A model generated the notes under the pieces. The model did not search any database. It was not told the DNA's origin and was given only the letters and a program-made list of their open reading frames with translations. From the NCBI RefSeq assembly GCF_963678635.1, contig NC_087066.1, forward strand, positions 21,609,996 to 21,673,995: 64,000 bases of DNA, read 5' to 3'. Origin of the DNA: Symsagittifera roscoffensis. Taxonomy: Eukaryota > Xenacoelomorpha > Acoela > Convolutidae. Below are positions 1-10,060 of the stretch, piece after piece (the first letter of the stretch is position 1; each line of letters starts with the position of its first letter). A program made the translations under genes and the position numbers.

Positions 1-2
1 CC

Positions 3-391
3 TGGCTGAAAACCTATTCGATGGACCAAAGTCCTATTGGTCGTTGGATCGTGCGCCTGGATGGATACCACATGATCATAGATCACCGTACACGTGACAA
101 GCACCAGAATGCTGATAGCCTCAGTAAAAAGAATTATATGAGCGCCTAGAAGAGAAGCAGGCTAACCGAGCAGAGATCAAAGACGGATTTTCATTCCTAG
201 ATAAGGAGACCTACGATAAACTAGCACTCACTAGGTGGCTGGATAAGTCAGGGCACCCTTTACCAGGACACCCTGAACTTCCGGTAGAGACGGCCGCTGA
301 GATAAAAGTTTTGGCCAGGGGTGAGCCTGTTCCGCTGGATCTGCTAGTCCGATCCAATCTGGTAGAGCAAGAGCTTGCCAGGTTGGTATAA
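3..391 (+). pseudogene. Ty3/gypsy RNase H end and following linker
   Basis: C-terminal end of a Ty3/gypsy pol RNase H. The first frame (from base 3) reads RWIVRLDGYHMIIDHR followed by KHQNADSLS, matching the family pattern of an arginine-tryptophan block, an acidic residue, HR and a final H-x-NADxLS. After a small deletion near 150-165 the reading continues in another frame as GFSFLDKETY and RWLDKSGHP, which recurs nearly unchanged at 32990-33070 and 34500-34580, so it is a real part of this pol family. It stops at a TAA at 389. RNase H degrades the RNA strand of the replication hybrid. The upstream RT lies outside the window. The copy is inactive as it stands. Confidence 0.75.
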
Positions 392-417
392 ACAGCATAA
401 CCCTTTTAGATAGGACG

Positions 418-1188
418 GTGAACGTGGCGCCGGACGTCATGGGAAAACTGCGTGACTTGCTAGATAGGCAAGTGGATAGGCATGATCGTGAGTGGATGGA
501 AGTCATGCAGCGGTTGACCGTCACTGAGAGAACAGAGAAGAGGCCAGTGACCATTCGCAGTCGAGGTGTTGAACCGGATCGCCGGTCGATAGTGAACCAG
601 CTGGTGAACTCAATGCCGAAGGATGTATTGTTCAGGACTGCGTTCACAGAACATCGGACATCGACCCAGGTCCAAGCCACTGAAGAAGTCAGAGTCAAGT
701 CGAAGTCCAGCTTCACGAGAAAAGTACATCTCACGGATGCAAGGGAAGAATATGAGCCGAGCTCGGTTTGTTTATCCGGGGACGAGACAATGTGGGGGTA
801 GTCAGGTACCTTCGAGCCTGTACAGGACGACTTGTCCGGGGAGACGATGTTAGGACAACCAAGGGACAGAACGTTGTCCGCGGAGTCGGATTTGAAGCGA
901 CCAAGGGACAGAATTTTGTCCGGGGAGTCGAGAAACATCACAGACAGATTGGAACATGATGATATGGAATCCATCGGCTCGAGTGATGTCTCGAAGCCCC
1001 AGTCCTGGGAGAACACGTCTGAGACTACTTTTAATTCTGATGTTTCGAAGATTGCGATCCCTTCCTTGTTGGTGGAATGGAAACAGCGCGGCTGGACCGG
1101 TAAATGCATCAAGATCCTGACAGAGACAGGTACACCTCCGGTGAGGAGGGCACTATGGTGGATAAGGCCGCCAAAGAGCTTGAGCTGA
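418..1188 (+). pseudogene. Long linker between RNase H and integrase
   Basis: Two overlapping open stretches (418-801 and 832-1188, different frames) between the RNase H end and the integrase zinc-binding region. The first is charged and helical in composition (GKLRDLLDRQVDRHDREW); the second is rich in Asp, Ser and Glu and has repeats of a D-x-LSGE-type motif. A related but more decayed linker is at 33200-33850 and 34700-35360 (shared LLVET and ALSKR blocks). From RNase H to the integrase zinc site is about 1.2 kb, longer than usual for Ty3/gypsy. No domain is recognised. The antisense open frame across this segment is probably a shadow. Confidence 0.5.
825..931 (+). repeat. Degenerate 42-bp direct repeat
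   Basis: The block CCAAGGGACAGA followed by TTGTCCGSGGAGTCG occurs at 859 and again at 901 (period 42), with a weaker third copy of TTGTCCGGGGAG at about 833. It encodes the repeated RDR-x-LS(A/G)ES peptide of the linker. Confidence 0.7.
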
Positions 1189-1841
1189 TAGCAGTTTCGA
1201 AACGCCCAACCAGATTACTACCACATGGTACGGTCGTCCGTACCAACTTGGAGCCATCTGTGCAGGAGGCGACACCTTTGAAGGAGATATGGTGTGTCAA
1301 GTTGATGGATGATGCCCATGCCCCGGAGGTAATAAGCGGACAATTGAACGTGGTAAAGACTTATCTGAAAGCCAGATACCGGCTGTCGGATCTCCTGAGG
1401 GCTCAACGAAATGGCACAATGACAAGCAATCTGAAAAGATGGATCGAGAATGGGGCACCTGACAAAGGAGATTTAGAGGAAGATAGCTATAAAATTTTGA
1501 AGCAGTTCTATCTGAAAAGAAAAGATTTATTGTACCTGAACAAAGATGGAATCGTAGCCTGTAAACGCAGGGAAAAGGACAAGGTCCTTTACAGGGACAA
1601 TTCAATAGTGTTACCACAGTTATACCAGACCAGATTGCTCTTTCGTTCGCATGATCAAATGGGCCATCAGGGCGTGGACAAAGTGTATATCAGGATACAG
1701 AAACGATTCGAATGGCCTGGCTTGAAGGCGTGTGAAAAGTGGATCTCTGCGTGCTTGTCGCGTCAAAAGGCAAAGGACCCCAGGACCCCTGTTGCAGGAG
1801 TAACACGCAACAGGCGCAATTTAGACAAAAAGGAGATTTGA
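1104..1841 (+). pseudogene. Ty3/gypsy integrase N-terminal zinc-binding region
   Basis: Open frame of 245 codons. The last third (about 1600-1770) is the HHCC zinc-binding domain of a Ty3/gypsy integrase: LPQLYQTRLLFRSHDQMGH, then GVDKVYIRIQKRFEWPGL, then ACLSRQKAKD. The second cysteine of the usual C-x2-C pair is replaced by Arg (CLSRQ). The upstream part matches the second pol locus (33700-34200, 35200-35600). After PRTPVAG the catalytic core is missing and the sequence jumps within a few dozen bases to the integrase C-terminus, so this integrase cannot act. Confidence 0.8.
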
Positions 1842-2125
1842 TAAACGGACTGCAGATGCAAAAGCCTACTCAGTTGGCAATTACGTCTGGGTATTCCAGG
1901 AAGTAGTTCCACCAAAGGGAACTTAAAAAATTACTAAAAAAATGGCGCGGCCCATTTCAGATAACAGAAGTGCATCAAGGAGCTCGTTTTTATCGATTGA
2001 GCACCGGAAGAGCAGCTCATTACGAAAACATCAAACCGCTCAATGCCTCATCAGAGGCGAGTGGAGGTAGACGACGGAACTCAACCTTATGCCGAAGAGG
2101 ACTGGGACTGCCCAGAACAAACTGA
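1842..2125 (+). pseudogene. Ty3/gypsy integrase C-terminal domain
   Basis: Reads YSVGNYVWVFQEVVPPKGT, and after a frameshift near 1921 LKKWRGPFQITEV, then ARFYRLSTGR and ENIKPLNA. This is the classical integrase tail: a V-x-hydrophobic block, W-x-GPF, a YRL strand and an xxIKP end, which binds DNA or chromatin. It follows directly on the zinc-binding part, showing an internal deletion of the DDE core. Confidence 0.8.
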
Positions 2126-2636
2126 AATTGACAAAGGAGTACAGCGTGATCTTCCTTTCACCATGGATACACGGCAGGGCAAGAAAGGAAGGAACAAGAA
2201 AAAGTACAACCCGCATGGCGAGGATTTCGTCATAGACAAGATAGTTTTGAGTGGTATGATGGACTCGCTGGTCGGACTGGATGAAGTAGCGGTGCCAAAA
2301 GAGATCGACTTGGTGAATGACATGGATCAGGATTGGATCGACGATCGCTCGCAACCAGAGGTAGTGTTCGAACCAGAGGCGGAGCAGACTCATGAACTAA
2401 CGAACTTGCGAGTGCTCGAATGGCTCCATGATCTGCCGGTAGATCCTAAGGAGACAATCTTGACGATTCAGGACGTCGATAAAGACGGCATCAAATATGT
2501 CAGCCATGACAATACCGAGTCCAACTGGGTCACTCCAGATGGCCCTCTACGCGTTCCGCAATCCAACCTCGATCTGCTCGACTTTGGGCAATCAACGGGG
2601 ACGTCGATGGATATTTTTGACCGGGGATGGGGGTAA
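2043..2636 (+). pseudogene. Acidic C-terminal extension of pol
   Basis: Open frame of 197 codons after the integrase tail, rich in Asp and Glu (EEDWDCPEQTEIDK, MDQDWIDDRSQPE). Its end (LRVLEWLHDLPVDPKETI, IQDVDKDGIKY) is clearly related to 37040-37200 (LRDLEWFNEMTSDPKEI, IQDVDRESMKY), so the stretch is under family-level conservation. No known domain is recognised. The last residues MDIFDRGWG begin the macrodomain segment, which continues one frame over. It may be a fused linker between integrase and macrodomain. Confidence 0.6.
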
Positions 2637-3237
2637 GACTCACCCACACCAAAAACTTGATCATTAAAAAATTAAAATCGGCGAGGGAAACCGGAGAACT
2701 GGAAACAGAAGGCGAGAACGCTGAAAAACCACCTTTTGGACGAATTTTTGGATCTTATTTTGACCCACCGAACCACTATTCAAACAATATCGTCATAACG
2801 AACAGCGATTTTATACTCACGGAACGTACATGCGCTATAGCGATAACCGCTGATGTAAGCTTCAAAACAGCATTAGCGGCTGACTTTAAAACAGAGTATA
2901 AGAATACCGAGTTTTTATGGAAACAGAGGCCTGGTGTGGGAGGGATGATAGCGCTGCCCCCGTTGCATCACAGATACCAGGGAAATATTTGTGTTTCCTG
3001 GTTACTAAGGCCACTGATAAACAACACGTAAATCCAGAGAGCTTGGTATTGCCTTGATTCGACTTAGAGATTTTCTGGTTGAGAGAGGAGTGACCTCTCT
3101 CTCTCTCGTTACCAGTCTATGATCCCAATAGGAGAAAGCTACACCCGAGAGAAGTTTATGCACTTGCACACGTGATATTTTCGGAAACTGACATAGAGGT
3201 TTACTTACAAAAAAAGTACTATATGAGCATATGCTAG
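2607..3237 (+). pseudogene. Macrodomain (ADP-ribose-binding) of the retroelement
   Basis: Starts at ATG 2607 (MDIFDRG, also present at 37273 in the second locus). After one frameshift near 2630 it reads on to ALAADFKTEYKN and KQRPGVGGMIALP; in the next frame KYLCFLVTKATDKQH, then ALIRLRDFLVERGVTSLSL, and finally SLPVYDPNRRKLHPREVYAL and VIFSETDIEVYL. This order, xxxADxxxxxxLAxxFK, GxGG, FLVTKA, an Arg/Leu helix, a P-x-D-x-x-R block and an F-x-x-TDI-x-V strand, is that of macrodomains of the ADP-ribose-1''-phosphate phosphatase type. At least three frameshifts break it. Identification rests on pattern matching by eye. Position directly downstream of pol suggests it belonged to the polyprotein. 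Confidence 0.6.
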
Positions 3238-3698
3238 GAGTTGCATTCGGCGATAAGTTGTTTTTTGTTAAATTTACTTTATAGGCATTAGGATTAAGTT
3301 TTAGGCTAGCTTCTAGGAATTATGTTTTTATATTTTAGTGTGAGTATGTGAAGCTCATGAATTATGTTTTTGTTAGGGTATGTTTTATGTGATGTTTGCA
3401 TCATAAAAGACCTGGAACATTCCAGGTAGTGAAGCTGACAGCGCTCATTTGTGTTGCCTTGATAAGCTCGCAGGTGGACGATCCACCTTGGTGCTAATTT
3501 TTAAATCAAGAACGAAAAGAGAATTTCAATGGATAGCTTTTAAAGTTCTGAACGTTGTTTTATCCTGGAAATGGTGCGGCATGAAATGACGGTTTTAAGT
3601 CGTGACTTGCTTTTTAGGTCTTGATTGATCCATTTTTGTTTATTGACCTACCTTGAAGAATCAAAAGAACACGACGACAAGAAACACACGATAGAAAG
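3238..3698. other. Noncoding spacer between macrodomain and SGNH reading frame
   Basis: AT-rich, no coding sequence seen. Its last 120 bases resemble 37980-38090 weakly (GATTGATC core and an A-rich stretch before the ATG). It does not resemble the LTRs found at 47315, 54396 and 62299, so I see no LTR here. It could hold a leader or a promoter for the downstream frame. Confidence 0.4.
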
Positions 3699-5505
3699 AT
3701 GGGTGACACAAATGATTTGATGGACTTTGTCTCAGCGAGTCTAGGAGCGACTCTAGACGAGATATATCAGCGGCTGATTGATTGTGATTTTGCGCAATGC
3801 ATTGGGACGAGAGGGTCGAGGGAATCGCCCCACCGAAGTAGTGTTGATTTTGGCCTACGGTGAGCCCGGGACCGCCGAGAGAGGTCGAAACCGACTGATG
3901 AGATGGCGGCGAGGAGAAATGTCAGGCCACGACTTGGCTCGTGAGCCGGGACGGGGCGAGCAGAGGGATCACCGGCTAGGTGAGATGTCCCTACCTGTTC
4001 AACCTGTCCAGCCGCTCATCGGAGCGAAAAAACTACGTGATGGGCCGGGCCCCTCACACTCAGTAGATTCTCCAACAGCTGCTCCTCCACTGATGAGAGT
4101 GAGGAAGAACGAGATAGAGATCCAGACCTCGGAGACGATTGAGACGTTGGAGAAGAAAGATAAGGATTAGAGCGAGCTGAGTGCCAAGCTGCAGGAGTAC
4201 AGGGCAATAGCTCGAGAAGGAGACGAATGGAAGAAGAAGTTCGAAGATATGCAAATGGCCTTCAGGGCAGACGAGATAACGCACCTGAAGGAGCTATATA
4301 TGGCAAGGATGAGCCAAGTGTCACCGGAGGTTCTGGCGACGATGAACTCCTCGGAGGGATCCAGGGACGCAAATCCCAGGACGAAGGCACAGGAGCTGTG
4401 CGCACCGAGAGAGCCCGAGGCTCCTCAGCAGACATCACAGTCTGCTCCGAGCCCGAGGAACATGATACCGGATCCTTCAGACACCTATCTGGCTCCCCAG
4501 TTTCAAGAGTCATTCAATCAGGTGGCCAGAGCAACGATGAATGAGATCAACAGGACGACTGGCCGGACGCTGGGTAGGTTCGTCGCTTCCCAACGTCTTG
4601 ATCGTTCCTCAAGTGGCTCGGAGCGAGTACCTCGGGACATAGTACTGACGGGGACTACACATGGCGGAACGACTCAGAAATCTCGCGTAGTTGACATCAG
4701 GAAGGACCTGACGGTACACAACCAGTTCGTGCAAGTAGCCGCAGAGCATCCTCGAGCTTGTTTGAATGGCATGGGCTGGAAATCCGCCATAAGCAACCAA
4801 GCAATTCCCCCAGGGAGTCGTCATTTGTTTGTAGGAGATAGTCTAGTGAGGGATCTGAACGAGATCTTTGTCAATGGTCAGACTACTGTTCTATCTTTTG
4901 GAGGAGCTTCCGTGGCTCAGGTCATCCAGATGATGGAGATCCAGGGCGAGGATCACCTAGACACGTTGGTGATAATGCTCGGGACCATAGACGTCTCGAG
5001 GGCCCCTGTAACCCCAGAGGGCAAGTTGGAGCCACTGCTGGTCTGCTTCTGAATGAACTGAATGAGAAATACTGGCCCAGGCTCGTGGTGCTGTGCACGA
5101 TAATGCAGCACCCGGAGGTGGGCACGCCGGTGGCGGATTTTATGAATGGCAATGTGACCCGGTGGAACGAGATGACCCAGCAGTCTGGTGAGAAGCAATC
5201 CCAGCGAGCTGCGGCTCATGGATCTTGAGAACATGGTGCGCATGATTGATCATCTCGCGCTCACCAGAGATGGTATACACTTCAACACCCAGCAAGGGAG
5301 ACGCTGGATAAACGACGTGTTCCAGACGCAGATAAGGGAAATGGAGCAAGAATTGAGGACAACCAACTCACAGGCTCGGACCAGTTCGACTGGAGGAGGT
5401 AGATTGAGGGGTAACGTACCGGAATCACTCGCCAATCGCCTTGGGCCCCTGGCAATGAAAACGGGTGCAGCCGCTCCCGTTGCTCAAAGCTCGGATGTGA
5501 GATAA
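3699..5505 (+). pseudogene. Coiled-coil plus SGNH-hydrolase-like protein
   Basis: Start ATG 3699 (MGDTNDLMDFVS; related start at about 38080, DLMDLARPA). The frame moves to that of base 3778 and then runs on with in-frame stops at 4168 (TAG), 5050 (TGA) and 5503 (TAA). A charged coiled-coil segment (SELSAKLQEYRAIAREGDEW, about 4171-4310) is followed by a Pro/Ser/Thr-rich region and then an SGNH fold: block I FVGDSLVRDL (4828), a G-G-A-S strand, block III VIMLGTID (about 4969), and block V TRDGIHF (5266). Two compensating frameshifts sit between 5010 and 5190. SGNH enzymes are Ser-Asp-His esterases; here Ser of GDS and Asp/His of DGIH are kept. Related copies: 38186-39440 and 42995-44240. Role in the element unknown. 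Confidence 0.6.
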
Positions 5506-7158
5506 AGGTTGGGGACTGCTCCTCTCCCTAGAAGACAGCCGTTGGAGAGGCGACTTGGTAGATTGGTTGATCAGAGTCAGACTGGTTCCCATGCCGTGTC
5601 TAGGACCAGTAACCCGTCCGCCACGGCAACTCCTGTTTCTACAACAAACCAAACGACCATCTCCATGCCGGCGGAAGGAGTTGAGCAAAGCAGCGTGCTG
5701 CTTTGGAACCGTCCAGACCCCAGCGGTTGGGGACAGTATAAGACGGACATGTCAACGAAATTGAACATGAGCACATTGACGTGTCGAGAGGATGCAAGAA
5801 GGATGATAGTTGGAGATGGTCCCACAGTGTCGGGATTATATCGAGTACCGGGAGTGGACTGGCTGTTAGCGGAACGGGAACAGTTTAACAGTTAACAGGT
5901 GCTGGATGAAGTCCTGGGGTTGGAGCTGTCCAACTTCGCCAGGTTACTGAAGTTAAGGCCAGGGGTAGATGATGATCACTTGTTAGTGCAACAGGTGACC
6001 AATAACCTCTGGTTCATACAGATGGATTATGCGAGAGATGAACAGGGGAGGAAGGTTAATAGGAATATGCCATCGGCGGAGGAGGACCTCATGGCAATGG
6101 CAGAGAGGACGAAGCCACATACCAATGCATGTACTTCGGGAGAGGCTGCGTTCGAGCATGCACCGGCAGTAATCAAAGAGATACACGTTTATCTGAAAAG
6201 CTTGTTTAACGAGAGGGAGTTAGCCAGGGGTATGATGTTACAATTAATGCAGGACGTGAACACGATGTCGTGGGATAAGTTCCAAGCTGATGTTTTGGCC
6301 ACGAGGGCTCAATATGAGCGATCAGACGCTATATTGGGTGGAATGGGAGTGGGATGGACGCCATCCTTCCTGTCAACGTGTTACCCGAAGATCTCCCGGA
6401 ATCTGATCGCCAGCTTTGTCAAGAATATCCGGAAATTGTCGATCGGTCTGGTATTAGCACTGTAGGTGACGCTTGGTCACGAGAACTTTGTGAAGGGACC
6501 TGCGAATCTCTTCACCCAAGCGTTAGCGGACCTGAGATTGGATTGACTCCTTGCCCTGATCGCCATGACATATGGTCGGCTGGGCGTTTTGCTCGTGCTA
6601 TTACGCTACCCCAAAAAACTGCAGGGTACGAGTCGAGAATTCAACGCGCAGTTGGAAACAGCCTCGTACAGTAAGATGAAGGAGTGGAGGATACTCTTGC
6701 TCCAGTACCTCCTGCAACTGAATAGGAGTGTCACAGGAGAGGTCAAGGTGGCGACGGGAGCGGGTGAATGCAGACAGAATTGTGGCATGCCCTTGCTGAC
6801 AGATCTGGTTGTAGTGATGCGGATCGATCCGCTGGCTCTGGTCCATGGACTGAGGGAGTTCGTCACGGTGGTGTACGGACCCCTGATGTCAATTGTGTTC
6901 CCGGACGTGCAAGTGCAGGCATACAGGAACTCGGTGTTGTATGTCAACTTAGTCTCGGTTGTGGATTGTTCCGTGCTGAATTGGTTGGAACAGAAGGAGC
7001 TGAGAGGGTTGGCCAGTGACGAAAGGTTATTCGGAAAGATAGCGGAGCCAGAATGGGTGTTGATGGACTTCAACAACAACTTCAAGTGCCGAATGGGCAG
7101 CGAGAACCTTTCCCATGTCCAGTTCAATCCGAAACTTGGAATCTGCGACCAGTGGTGA
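5506..7158 (+). pseudogene. Continuation of the long reading frame, function unknown
   Basis: Stays in the same frame as the SGNH part, with isolated stops at 5893 (TAA), 6463 (TAG) and 6544 (TGA) before ending at 7156. I see no known domain. The block GLYRVPGVDWLLAEREQF (5839) matches GLYLIEGVDI at about 39885 and its duplicate, so this region is shared with the 38-47 kb locus. The long open stretches between stops argue for a recently functional protein of over 1000 residues, possibly a structural protein or polyprotein. No signal peptide or strong membrane segment is evident apart from a short hydrophobic run near 6580. Confidence 0.5.
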
Positions 7159-7775
7159 AGGATTCAGGAGAGGCGATGTGGGTCCCACTTTGGCCGGAAG
7201 CATATGCACACGTCAGAGAGAATCAGCAAGCGTGGCTGACCGGGTCCAGGCCGCTGCCGGATCAATGCCCTCGATATCCACCAAAAAGGAGGATGTTGTT
7301 AGAAGTCACGTCTCCTGCCATTACCCCTCGCATCGGAGCGGCTCATGATGCGGAAGAGAGAATGCGGAAATGGAGTGAAGGGATGGAGCCGCGCTTCATC
7401 AGTTGGAACTTTGTGGCCATGCACACGTTCGACTTCACGTTTCCTGATGCTTGGAGTCGGAAGAAGATCAAGTAACCACCTTTCAGGAGACCTGGGGTTT
7501 CCGCTGACGTGTGGAATGATGTGTACACACCAGCAGATGATTTTTCACGATTGAAGTGGCCAGGAGAAGCGAAAGTAATACTATTGAAAGTGGCAAAGGA
7601 GTGCGGAGAAGGCACGTACATGACGATCGACGAGCTGGCGCCATGTGGTGATGAATCGGTAGAGTTATTCTATCATGCAGGGGATCTGACCGTACCGGCG
7701 CGATCGGGTTGGGGGCACGGACATGCCGCAAGGCCCATCGGGACCTGGGCTGAGACCATACACAAACTAGGATGA
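7053..7775 (+). pseudogene. Unknown coding segment after frameshift
   Basis: Frame changes near 7150 and continues as VVKDSGEAMWVPLWPEAYAH, then WNFVAMHTFDFTFPDAW, a stop at 7473, and in the same frame VWNDVYTPADDF to the stop at 7773. Aromatic-rich and well composed, so probably part of the same protein as the preceding segment. No family recognised. Confidence 0.4.
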
Positions 7776-7779
7776 ACAG

Positions 7780-7967
7780 ATGGATCAGGGCGGCGATCAC
7801 ATGGAGGGAAAGGGAGAGAAATCGGACGGATTGGACCTAGGTGCATTAGAGAAAGACTTGCTGGAATACCAGTTTAGTGAAGACGACCACGGGGAAGTCG
7901 ATGGAAACCTATTGCTGATGACGCCATCGTCTTTCATGTCCACCACGAGGGAGGCGCCGGCCAGCTT
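7780..7967 (+). CDS. Start of a further acidic ORF, cut by gap
   Basis: ATG 7780 just 4 bases after the previous stop. Reads MDQGGDHMEGKGEKSDGLDL and continues acidic into the run of N. Its composition and LDxxxLxxxF-type spacing are reminiscent of 57060-57110 (SSLDFNFLSDFENN) in the 54-63 kb element, but the match is weak. Partial, no function assigned. Confidence 0.35.
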
Positions 7968-8167
7968 NNNNNNNNNNNNNNNNNNNNNNNNNNNNNNNNN
8001 NNNNNNNNNNNNNNNNNNNNNNNNNNNNNNNNNNNNNNNNNNNNNNNNNNNNNNNNNNNNNNNNNNNNNNNNNNNNNNNNNNNNNNNNNNNNNNNNNNNN
8101 NNNNNNNNNNNNNNNNNNNNNNNNNNNNNNNNNNNNNNNNNNNNNNNNNNNNNNNNNNNNNNNNNNN
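7968..8167. other. Assembly gap of 200 N
   Basis: Exactly 200 undetermined bases. The sequence on either side belongs to different elements (plus-strand LTR-type genes on the left, minus-strand non-LTR element on the right), so real gap length and junction are unknown. Confidence 0.98.
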
Positions 8168-8359
8168 TGCCGGGGTTTTACACTCCCAGTACCGACCAAC
8201 CACGCTTCTATTGTGGGTTTCAACAGATTCCTGGTTTTCTGATGAGGCAAAAATCAGTTGCCATAGGTTGATACGGGCTTGATAACAGCTTCCATTGAAT
8301 AGCAGAGTCCTTTTCAATTTCTTCGGATAGTTACTCATTTTGTACGAAACTGCATCCGC

Positions 8360-9382
8360 GCGTCTGATAGGATGTTAATTATACAGTCTTTAGTTCGTGT
8401 GGGCATACAGTAACCATAGAGCTTTTGTAGCAGCTTAGCTCTGCCTATGCTGTCGAATGCTTCTCTGAAATCGACAAATACGCAGTGATATTGGGATATG
8501 GAGTCGACTGAGGCCGAAATGAGGGATACTAAGTGGTTGATCGAATCGATTGTTTTCCGGCGGCTGCAGAAGCCTTACTGGCAGTCAGGGGAAATTTGAT
8601 CAGCTTGCTCCCACTATCTAAATCAATTGTTAAGCAGCGATGAGAAGTTTTGAGGAGCGTGGTATCAAAATCATACCTCTATAGCTGTCGAGTGATTTTG
8701 TAGCTCCCTTGCCTTTATACAGCGGCATAAATAGACTGGTTTTGCAATAATTTGGAATCTTGGCTTGTAAGTACATGGAATTAAATAGCTGATATAAAAC
8801 TTGAATGAGTGTATGCACATTGTGTCCAAAAACGTCGTAAGGGATACCGTTTTGACTTGGGGCTCAATTTATCGGGATTTTCGTAATTACATCTAGTTTT
8901 TCAGCTTTGTTGATAAATCGTCGTAGTTATCAAAAGGTTAAGAGTCAAATCATTGGAGCTCATTTTTTGACTTCTGTATGATCAATCTAAATTGGTTTTC
9001 CAAGTCAGGTAATGAGATTGAGCTAACGCGGGGGGTAAGGGCTCAGATTTTTTGATTTTCCAGAAACTTCTGATATCGGTTTCGGTTTGACGTACTAATG
9101 CAGTTCCTGTTCCGCGTTATAATCAAATATGAGTCTCCGAAAGGAGCGTTTGTAGTTAAGTTTTGCCGCTGCAACCAACGGGTCGTTTTGTTGTCGTAAA
9201 GAGGCGAAATTTTTGGTGGAGTTCATTGTTGAACGAAGGTTAAGCTTTTCGTTATTTTTTTTCGGTTGGAAAACGGAGTGTTTTAGGGCTGTCGTAACCA
9301 GCATACTGATACTATTCACGTCGTGGGTTACATTTCTGAATGCGTTTATGCCGCTGGCTGTTTTCAGTGGTATGTAGCGCAA
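8360..9382 (-). pseudogene. Non-LTR reverse transcriptase remnant
   Basis: The spacer (9382 to 9095, with AKLNYKRSFRRLIFDYN) precedes an RT reading AKIPNYCKTSLFMPLYKGKG and LDSYRGM (8760-8660), then GFCSRRKTIDSINHL and FVDFREAFDSIGRAKLL (8580-8440). The last block is RT motif A with its catalytic Asp kept. Motif C was not found. Frames change repeatedly. Confidence 0.75.
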
Positions 9383-9509
9383 CTGTTGTGAAGACTTGAC
9401 AGTTCTTCGTCAACGCATAATCTTCAATTTCAAAATGGGAGATCATGGTATCAATTCACTAGTCAAGTCATTTTGAACTGAAACAAGGTATATTAATTTT
9501 TTTACCGTT

Positions 9510-10050
9510 ATGGCAGCAATATGTTGGTACCCGAGGATTGTTTATTAGGCAAAGGTTGTTAGCCAGTAACAGAACGGTCAAAATATCACCCCTATTGTGC
9601 AGGTCATCTCGACGACAATTGAAACCACCGAAAACCAGGTAGCCCGAGTTTGTTGATAACTTCTCGAGACAGCGTCCAATTTTCTCGTTGATAACCTCAA
9701 TCCCGGTGTATGGTCGAAATATGCTGCTATGATAAAAAGTTGAAGCTGAGCAACTGAATTATTTGTATTTCCGAGGATAAATACTGTAGTCGTGTTGGAC
9801 ATTGTAACTCGATTTTAACGAGAATTGCGATACTAACAAGGGTTGTTCCGTAATATGATAATTTTGTAGCCGGTGAATCGAAACCGTTAAAACCCTTCAA
9901 AATGTTTTAACGGCTTTGTTTCGGCTAATTTAACATTGTCGGAGTTTGTATCTAGGTCTGAGTTTGTATATGCTAGAGTTTTCATAGCTCCGTGGACATT
10001 CGAAAACTTTAATCCTAACTGCTTTTTTTTGGAGCGGGTGTATGGTTTGG
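9510..10050 (-). pseudogene. AP-like endonuclease of non-LTR element
   Basis: Minus-strand frames show a VKLAETKPL block (the E-T motif of the EEP fold), a later LFIIAAYF strand, and VFGGFNCRRDDLHNRGDI followed by LANNLCLINNP. The last block corresponds to the GDFN-x-H/R strand of endonuclease; the Asp is replaced by Gly. This domain nicks target DNA in the known family. Several frameshifts separate the blocks. Confidence 0.65.
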
Positions 10051-10060
10051 TAGTCAATTT

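Noticed and set aside
231-1112. 293-codon open frame on the minus strand
   Set aside because: The plus strand of 167-391 carries a peptide shared with locus 2, and the antisense frame has a repetitive composition explained by the 42-bp repeat. Treated as a shadow.
3095-3108. Short CT repeat in the macrodomain
   Set aside because: Too short to be a microsatellite; it encodes Ser-Leu and probably only promoted a frameshift.
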